NCBI GenBank assembly: GCA_013176395.1
Contig: JABMLP010000005.1
Coordinates: 930,001 to 994,000 of the forward strand
Direction of reading: 5' to 3'
DNA length: 64,000 nt
Source: Venturia oleaginea
Lineage: Eukaryota; Ascomycota; Dothideomycetes; Venturiales; Venturiaceae
Shown here: positions 57,084 through 64,000 of the stretch, piece by piece
How positions within the stretch are numbered: position 1 is the stretch's first letter
Layout: each line of letters opens with the position of its first letter
The notes under the pieces: generated by a model
What the model was told of the DNA's origin: nothing
The model's database searches: none
What the model saw: the letters and a program-made list of their open reading frames with translations, nothing else
Translations under genes and position numbers: made by a program

Positions 57084-59606
57084 TCAGTTGGTCAGGCGAG
57101 ATGTATGAATTTTAGGTATATACATTAGCAGTAGATTTGACAGTGAATATGCCTCCTTTTCGAAGCCCATGGTATTGTACCTCACAGGCCTCAATAATGT
57201 CATCTTTGAGGCCGCTTCTGGCATCAGTAATGAGCCTACCGGCGGTGCTGAAGATTCTTTCAACCTCTGCAGACATGCCAGGAATTGACAGTATATCGAA
57301 AGCCATACGTGACAAGATAGGAAACTCAGTAGTACGGTCTCTCTACCATACAATAATGTCCTCTACCTCCTCCCACTCACATGGATCCCAGTACTTGGTG
57401 TAGCGTGTATATTCATCTTCCTCGGTCGCAATCCTCCGCTTTTTGGCTAGGAACTTGGTGGAGAGTCTGTTGAATTGTTTGTACGCGGTAGTAGGCTTCT
57501 GTGCCTCAAGATAGAGGTTTTCAAATGACTGTGACAGCGAAGGTGAGGGTGAGGGTGAGGGTAGCGCGAATTTTTCGCTATATTGTGCGAAAATCTCCTT
57601 GATGCCGGCTTCAGCACGTTTATACCATACGCGATGGTCATACTGGGCCCATTTATCTTCGAAATAAGAGAGGCGCCAGTTGGGATCGAGAAAGACTGCT
57701 ACATAGTAAAGATTGGTAGCTTTAAGCAGGGATAGATACTTCATTGTCTTTGACCGCGCTTCTGTAATACCAACCTCAAAAGGTTGCGAAAGATGAGGAG
57801 CCAATCTGAGGGCTTTGAGCTCTGCCTCAGTGCGATCAAGTCGCTCGTAGATGAATGTGAGGCCTTTGAGTACACCGGCAATGGTTCCCTGTGAAGTGAG
57901 GTCTGCATTCTCTTCCTCTTCGAGACAAAGATCCTTAAAGTCCTTAAGAATCTGCGCCCAGATCTCCAACATCTCGAAGTCTTCCATTGAAAGGAAGGAA
58001 GGTCGTATGTCAACCTGCCCCTTTTGGTGTACAAATTGGCGCTGCGACTTCAAGATAATGTTGCGGAGAGCAAGGATTCTCTTTATCATCTCGTAGGTAG
58101 AATGCCATCGGATACCTCCATCTACAAGAAGCACAAGAAGCTTCAGTGCAGCCATCTCTTTCTGTAGATTCTCGAACATCTCCCACCTCTCAGGTGAGCG
58201 ATTGATAAAGATGCAGATGTTGTGGACGCGCCCCATAAGTCCTAGTTTGATCCAGACGTCATAGGCTTCTTCGTAGCCGACGGAGGCAAGGTCCTTTGAG
58301 TGTTTTGACTACGCGTGGTCACCGTAGAGAAGATCTTCTACAATGAGGTTGATGATGTGCCCAATACAGCGAATGCGCGCGTGAATTGACCAACCTTCCT
58401 TGTCAAAAGGACTTCAAGGCGGTCACAGGCAGCGTCATTATCGGTAGCGTTGTCTGCAGTGAAGGCTCCCAATTTTGTTCCATCAATCTTGAATGTGGTA
58501 AGGACTTTAGCGATAATCTCTGCTTCATTCTCGCCAGTTTTGCTGCCCAGTATCCGTGGGAAGCCAAGAAGCATTCTACTTTGCTTGTAATCCTTGTTGA
58601 TGTAGTGGGAACAGACAGCAAGGTAGTTCTTCTTATTGTCACCCTTCTAGGCATCGCAAGAGATGTTGATGAGGCTTTTAGCTCCTTCGATTTCTTTAAC
58701 TATGTCCTTGAGGCGCTCCATGTAGGAATCCATCACCCATATGGAGAGAGAGGACTTTGCCTTTGGCAGAATAACCTTTAATGTATCGTATGCAGCTGAC
58801 TTCAGAAGCGCAAGAGTTTCTGGCGCTGTAGCTGTATGAAAGGCGATATTATGACGAATAACCCAATCTACATATTGCTGTCTGTATGCCTTCCCATTAA
58901 ATGCAGCGTCTGTAACCTTGCGGTGGCCACACTCACCGCAGTGAGTCTCATAATCCTGCTCTTGATTGCCTGTATGATTGTCTGTAGAGGGAGGAGGAGG
59001 TGGTGGTGGTAGAAGGTCCTTTCTAGGGTCTGGAATGCCGTGTTTATTGAGTAAATGTGTACCTATTCCACCCGTTGAATCTGCTTTGTAGACGCCTCTG
59101 TAGTAGTCCTTCTTTTGATGGCATAATCCACAGATGTAGATACGTCCAAGGCCTTTGCCGTCAGCCTCAAGTTCAATGCCGTGTTCCCAGATGTGTGAGT
59201 TCTGCCGTGCAACTTGCTGCATTGTAACTGCCCGGATCCGAGGATTGACGAGCTTCTTGTGCTGAAAATACAACTGACTCCAGACAATTGGGAACTGGGC
59301 TCGAATGATACGAGGTTGCGAGGTAGTTGGAATAACTCTATGGGCTGTAGGAGGTTCTATAGGCTCTTGTATCCGTGGAATCGGCGTATCTAGCAGCGCT
59401 TGCGACAGTTCGGACTCGTCAACTGGAGGGCCAGCTCTTTGAGAATGACCTTCAGGTCTCCTGACCTTGAAGTGTCTGGTTATTCTATCGGACATAGTGT
59501 AGAGAAAACGTGGTGGTTGTAGTAGTAAAAAAGGTAAAATATAAATATAACTAGTCCAATGTTCAAACATATCCTCAGTGGGGAGAAAAAGCCGATTTTC
59601 GGCCAA
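57084..59606 (-). mobile_element. hAT-family DNA transposon, decayed
   Basis: A hAT transposase relic occupies this span. I could not identify its terminal inverted repeats or 8-bp target duplication, so the ends are those of the coding homology. Confidence 0.75.
57112..59495 (-). pseudogene. hAT transposase pseudogene (BED finger to dimerisation domain)
   Basis: Read from ATG 59495 leftwards: a linker; a BED-type zinc finger (IWEHGIELE, ICGLCHQKK, GIGTHLLNKHG); IEGAKSLINISCDA; the catalytic RNase H-like region with GTKLGAFTADNATDNDAAC and IRCIGHIINLIVEDLL; the helical middle; and the C-terminal dimerisation region MSAEVERIFSTAGRLITDARSGL. Damage: TAG at 58647-58649 where a Trp is expected (SCDA-stop-KGDNKKNYLAV), a frameshift near 58390, TAG at 58309-58311, and TAG at 57343-57345 in front of the dimerisation region. 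The element is therefore inactive. Upstream open codons to 59606 lack an earlier ATG of conviction. Confidence 0.88.
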
Positions 59607-60285
59607 TATTTAGTGTGTTGACCGCCTAAATTCTAGGGCCCACCCCCCTAAAAAGATGTCACGTGAAAGGGGAAACTCAACGCCATCAGCTTGAGTGGAT
59701 GGTAGGCGACATATATTCAACTGATTGCCTGATTGGGTAACTATCTAGGCCTATCCGACCGCCTATATAGGCCGTTTTTGGCTCCGCCTGACGGCGTCGG
59801 TTAGTTGGCTTGATTGATTATCAAACGCGATGACCACCTACCAGCTCCTTCTCTTGATCCCTTTTGGCTGCTCAATAACTTCAAGAACGACATCGATACC
59901 AGCAATCCCAAGAGTTGAGCAGATAACCGTACCGCATCATCATAGGCCTCCATCCTTTGCATAACCTTTGTTATTCCTCCTTATTTACCAAATGCAAGCC
60001 TTTGTACCCAAATTCCCTCGACAAGACCAAGGCTAGTTTCGGGTACAAACTAGCTGGTCGAGAAGATCATTGTTCCATATCTAAGCAGCATTAGCCGATT
60101 CTGAAGGCGTAATCGTAAGTTCCGGTTTACCCGAATAAATTTTATATTGCCTACATCGCTGAAATCGGCTAGCGCGCTAATACAACTAGGAATTTTGAGT
60201 GCTGCGTACTAGAAATACCCACATCTACTACGGTTAGTTGGCTATCAGTTGTTTGTCGCCCTCTCTCTCATACAGTCATCCGGTA
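59607..60285. other. Intergenic between two transposons
   Basis: No supported gene. TTAGTTGGCT occurs at 59801 and 60233. The 5' half missing from CCCH member 2 is not recognisable here. Confidence 0.45.
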
Positions 60286-61393
60286 ACGTGTTTCACCATT
60301 CACTTGGCCACCCCACTCACTTGGCCACCCAACCAAAAAGTCTAATCCCTTCGTACAATTATCGCGATAATGTCAACACCAACCCCCGGATCGGCTTGCA
60401 AAGAGGCTAGATTACTTCTTGCGAAGCAGAGCTTTCAAACGAATCCAAATTTAAGTCAACGTCAAATCTCAGCGTCGTACGATATTCCTCGATCTACACT
60501 TCAGTCTCGTCTTCAAGGTGGTAAACCACGAAGCGAATCTAACCACCAAAAGAGAAAGCTACAAATACATGAAGAGCAGGCTCTGGTTCAGTGGATCCTA
60601 GACCTTGATCGACGAGGATTTCCGCCCCAAATTATCGACGTACGACGAATGGCAAACGCTTTACTCGAAAAACGCGGTACGAATCCTCCACCGTCATTAG
60701 TCGGGAAGAACTGGGTATCCCGCTTCATCAACGCTCAGCCGGAGCTTTGTACGAAGTGAAATCGTAAATTCCATTCACAGCGTGCAAAATGCGAAGATCC
60801 AGCGACAATCAACGCGTGGTTTCAGCGTGTTGAAGAGACGCCCTCACCACCAGGTACACCCCATGGAGTAGCGCCACAGCGGACGTCAGAAGCTCCTTGT
60901 ACGATAGCTCAGCTTGAGCAGCAGGCTCAGCTCGTCCGAAATCTTCTTCATCGCCAATCTCAGAGCCCAAGTAGTCAAGCAATTGGTCAACTCATCAAAG
61001 GATGTCAAGTCGCAATGAATTCAGCAGTAATACTTGCAGAAGAGAATAGGAAGCTTCGTACAGAGAACCAACGACGAAAACAGAAGCAACAGTATCGTAG
61101 ACGATATATTGCATATGGAGGCGTTTTACAAGCTCAACAGGGTCAGTTCTTGGTCGAGGGATGCGAAAATAGCTCTAGAGATAGTGTTCAAGATCAGGAA
61201 GTCGTCGTACGACAGCGAGCATTACCAACATGTAGTGGCTGCGGTATTCAAGGTCATAAGATTAATCGATGCCCAAATACGTAAAGAATGTATGGTTAGA
61301 ATTATTTTAATAAAAGCTGTATTGGTGGGAGGTTTATCGCACGATGACTTGAGATTTAGTGGTTGGGGTGGCCAAGTGAGTGGTGAAACACGT
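60286..61393 (+). mobile_element. Fot1/pogo-type transposon with deleted catalytic core
   Basis: Perfect-edged element: TA at 60284-60285, terminal inverted repeat ACGTGTTTCACCATTCACTT... on the left and its complement ending at 61393, then TA at 61394-61395. The left end carries a second copy of CACTTGGCCACCC. Length 1108 bases. The single frame inside encodes both ends of a Fot1-like transposase but not its middle. Confidence 0.92.
60370..61284 (+). pseudogene. Fot1/pogo transposase relic lacking the DDE domain
   Basis: From ATG 60370 one reading frame runs to 61284 with a single TGA at 60757. It starts with the psq/CENP-B-type HTH (LSQRQISASYDIPRSTLQSRL), the second HTH (ALVQWILDLDRRGFPPQIID, KNWVSRFINAQPELC), continues past the stop with QRAKCEDPATINAWFQRV, the segment that in intact Fot1 proteins leads into the first catalytic Asp, and then jumps in frame to the C-terminal region (ETPSPPGTP, IAQLEQQAQLV, NRKLRTENQRRKQKQQ) and a CCHC knuckle CSGCGIQGHKINRC. 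The complete DDE domain is missing. DNA-binding parts could still be made only if the TGA is bypassed or the frame restarts. Confidence 0.88.
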
Positions 61394-62456
61394 TAATAGA
61401 AAGATAAGTTAGCTAATCAGATTTTGCCTATAAACGTATTAAAATACCAAGATCTGAGTGAAATACCGATATATTGGGCCCTCAGATCACCGCATTTAGC
61501 GTGGGACTAACGACTAATAGGCCGGAAACGGTAGTAACTTACTATAATACGCCGCCGCGATCACCTCCTGCATTGATTTCACGCTCGAGTTAAAAAAAAC
61601 GCATTGAGTAATGAATCCTGAAATCACGATCAAGTCCTTGAGGCGAGAAGGGTGAGAACTTTTTAATGTTCCACTTCTTGTGGCTACAGTTTGTCTTCAA
61701 TGGCTCAATTGAGAAGTACTTCCCACCACAGGAAGATAGGCCAAGTATGAATGGTGAAACGAAGAAAAGGGGGCTTTGACCTAGCTATGAGCTTGAAAAA
61801 AGTACTCTACCAATAACTGGCCCAGTAGTCGATACCCCATCTACTCTCTATCCATGGGTAATGATATTATGAGCTACTTGGCATGAGCACACTAACATCG
61901 AGAAAGCTGAGTTTCAACGTCTGGTTGCCAAATTGCACATCTAGCCTCACCAATGTATTTGTGAGGGATACTAGGCAGGCCAATTTCTTTCCTGGCTCTC
62001 GGCATTCTGGTTTCCCTTTCCGCAGGTAGCGAAGGCGATTTTGGTCGTTGGTACTTTCATAGTAGCGGGTATGGCGAAGGTCCCAGATCGGTCTCGAGTG
62101 GTGTCGTATCAGATCCTAATCACGGTGCTGATCGTGGTTTGGGCACAAAGTAAATAGCTACCATGAGATATGAGAAAGGGAATAGTGGATAGATGATCCT
62201 CTTCGGCCTCATGGTTAATCTTCTTCGCTCTCAAGTTTTGGATCCCAATAGCATCTGCAAGATTTTCCGTCCGTCCAGACATAGGAACAGCCTGTCTGAA
62301 CCTCTCAAAATCCACAAACGATTTTGATTTCTGTCTTTCAGAGGGCAGTCGATGTCCCACCCATGCCACACCTCACTTCCCCAGCCAGAAAGGATCTTCC
62401 ATGCCATCGACGGTTTCATCTGCCTTCTGTGATCCTTCTCCATCTACCTTCTGGCG
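61394..62456. other. Intergenic, no gene seen
   Basis: No supported gene. Minus frames at 62109-62443 have no family features and lie in the 3' region of CCCH member 3. Confidence 0.45.
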
Positions 62457-63254
62457 TCATTCCGGGCCTGAATGCTCACCTCCCAGATCGTAGAAGGCTT
62501 TGACCAGTACTTCCGCCTGACCTCGGACCTCCTCGTAAATACCTCCTCGCTCATATCTTACCATATCCAGCTTCATCTGGAGCTGTCTAGCGGCACGTCG
62601 CCCCTTGACCATCTCGCGTGCTGTTGCATCTGGCTGCAACGCAAGGTGCACATATCCAAGCTGTTTGTCGCTCTCGGCGTTGATGTGAAGAACTTCCCTG
62701 GTGATTACCGCCTGTCTAGCTTGCCCAGTTCGTCCTTTGCGTACACTCAGATTATCATGTCCATATTGACAGCCCACCAAAAAGCATTTTCCAGTCCTCT
62801 CCGCGTTCCAACAAGTTGGCAAGATGTGCACGTAGCAATCATGTTGGAACTCGTTCAAGGTGCAATTGCGGTTTCTGAAGCCTTCGCAAAGTCTGATGTC
62901 TTTTTTTGAGGCCGATGATGATGGTTTACTGGAGAACAGATCTCGTGTGAAGCAAGTGCGAAGCGCGGTCAAATAGCGCTCATCTTTGTGCTGATCAGAC
63001 GCGGCGGCAGCATTGTCAATACGAAGATTCCGCTGGTCCAGTAGAGAGAATTTGTCGCTGGTAGTTGAAGTGATTTCGAAGTCGTTGCCGACGATTGCTA
63101 TGTATTGTCAGTCCTACGCTTAAGATTCCAGGTAGGACAAACCTTTGGTCGGAACAACTTTTAGATCGACCTCCTCACAAGTTCCATTGTGAAACACTCT
63201 CCCTAACGCAAGGTGAGAAGGATCCTGGAAAGGCTTGGAGGATGTCCCCATCAT
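62457..63254 (-). CDS. CCCH zinc-finger protein with C-terminal helical module (family member 3)
   Basis: Two exons on the minus strand, 63254-63143 and 63097-62457, 250 residues. The 45-base intron (GTTTGT...GGACTGAC...CATAG) joins VDLKVVPTK to AIVGNDFEITS in frame. Fingers: CEGFRNRNCTLNEFQHDCYVH and CWNAERTGKCFLVGCQYGH (C-x8-C-x4-C-x3-H), followed by DNLSVRK as in the other members (DNLEIRK, DNITLRR). The C-terminal 65 residues, from QLGYVHLALQP to VLVKAFYDL, align without gaps with the repeats of the secreted protein at 54.3 kb. Probably RNA-binding and intracellular; function unknown. The second ATG, three bases downstream, is an alternative start. Confidence 0.75.
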
Positions 63255-63716
63255 TGCGAAAGTGATTGTAGTTGTGTTTTGGCAGAAAGAAGGAGAGACC
63301 AGACGTCCATCCTACATGCTAGATGCGTACCAACATTGTGGGGTCCTTACTTCCACATAGCACTCTCAACTTATAACTGGTACCGCCCAACTTCTGGATA
63401 TTTGGAAGGATTTTGCTGCCAGATCTTTGTCGACGCTTTCCGAGTTGCGAACTGACAGTCAAAGACCTGTTCGCTCTTTGCTCGCCCAACACCACAACTC
63501 GGCAGCGCCTCCACAATCCCCCAACGCCCCCTTTCTCATCTGCGACGAATCTTATGATCTCACCTGGACAGCTCGTAACCTGTACTTCAGTAACTGCTAC
63601 CATTGAAAGATCTAAAAATAGTAGCTGACAATATCTACTCTTACCCTCCTCTGTCAAAACAACCAAATCGCGTTTAGTCCATTCTCTATTCAATCTTGCG
63701 TATGTCCTTTCTCTAT
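63255..63716. other. Intergenic between minus-strand genes
   Basis: Promoter of CCCH member 3 and 3' region of the next gene. No gene supported. Confidence 0.45.
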
Positions 63717-64000
63717 TCACGCCTCCACACTCAAAACATGTCCAACAAACTTCTCGTGTACCCCCCTCCAGCTCTCGTCACTCTTCCCCTTCACAGTCCC
63801 GATCAAAAGCCTCGAACACTTAAGCTCTACTTCCTCCGTCACAACCCACTCTCCCTCTCCCTCCTTCGGCTTTTCGTTGCTTATGACTCTCCACACACTC
63901 TTCTGCGCCACTCCCAAAGGCGCCTTGATTATCCATTCCACGCCATCATCCAGATCCGTAATTTCAGCGTGAAAGGAGACAGTGGTGTCCCAGAGGCCAG
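63717..64000 (-). CDS. DUF7053-like (SRPBCC-type) protein, 3' part only
   Basis: The gene enters from the right edge on the minus strand; only the last 93 codons are in the window. GLWDTTVSFHAEITDLDDGV followed by IIKAPLGV and W-R-V, and a C-terminal EEVELKCSRLLIGTVK, match the end of the fungal DUF7053 family (START/SRPBCC-like fold, small-molecule binding presumed). The stop is TGA at 63717-63719. Function not known; assignment rests on the short C-terminal part. Confidence 0.65.
   Translation of the reverse strand, partial: GLWDTTVSFHAEITDLDDGVEWIIKAPLGVAQKSVWRVISNEKPKEGEGEWVVTEEVELKCSRLLIGTVKGKSDESWRGVHEKFVGHVLSVEA

Noticed and set aside
59829..59950. Plus frame starting MTTYQLLLLIPFG, a signal-peptide-like start
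   Set aside because: It ends within about 45 codons and no splicing gives a longer ordered product; too weak to call.

Overview
The window is from a filamentous ascomycete (Pezizomycotina). Genes are separated by 0.3-2.5 kb, most carry introns of about 45-110 bases with GT...AG ends and CTAAC/CTGAC-like branch points, and the families are typically fungal: LIP-type secreted lipase, GH51 arabinofuranosidase, GMC oxidoreductase, fungal rhodopsin-like receptor, 2EXR proteins, a Pra1/Asp f 2-type zinc-binding protein and Fot1/pogo and hAT transposons. A plant-associated Leotiomycete-like fungus would fit, but the class cannot be fixed from sequence alone. Most gene models below were joined exon by exon by hand; each has a summed length divisible by three and an open reading frame across the junctions.

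Layout. 0.4-5.2 kb: a mitochondrial PPR protein and a 2EXR protein. 5.9-6.6 kb: a 0.7 kb nearly perfect inverted repeat. 6.8-11.4 kb: nicotianamine synthase and a secreted zincophore-like protein, transcribed divergently across a 2.4 kb gap, a possible metal-homeostasis pair. 12.7-19.3 kb: a second 2EXR protein, an unknown membrane protein, a secreted lipase and an unknown protein. 20.9-22.5 kb: an unclassified repeat element with 14-bp direct repeats at its ends and internal duplications. 23.1-23.4 kb: a three-exon gene for a 70-residue, 8-cysteine secreted protein. 26.7-33.9 kb: GH51 arabinofuranosidase (8 exons, one of 13 bases), a C2H2 zinc-finger protein and an Est1/SMG7-like protein. 34.9-36.0 kb: a Fot1/pogo relic. 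37.4-51.2 kb: alpha-carbonic anhydrase, two membrane proteins, a GMC oxidoreductase, a frameshifted ankyrin gene and SWC5.

From 51 kb to the right edge the region is accessory: an MFS transporter pseudogene split by about 0.9 kb of foreign sequence, three CCCH zinc-finger genes in one orientation (one truncated beside a decayed hAT transposon), a predicted secreted protein made of two copies of a helical module that also seems to be at the C-terminus of the CCCH proteins, and a second Fot1/pogo derivative whose catalytic core has been deleted. The window ends inside a DUF7053-like gene.

The most interesting candidates are the CCCH/secreted-module family at 54.3-63.3 kb, the nicotianamine synthase/zincophore pair, the small cysteine-rich secreted protein, and the two deletion-derivative transposons that lost different parts of a similar transposase.
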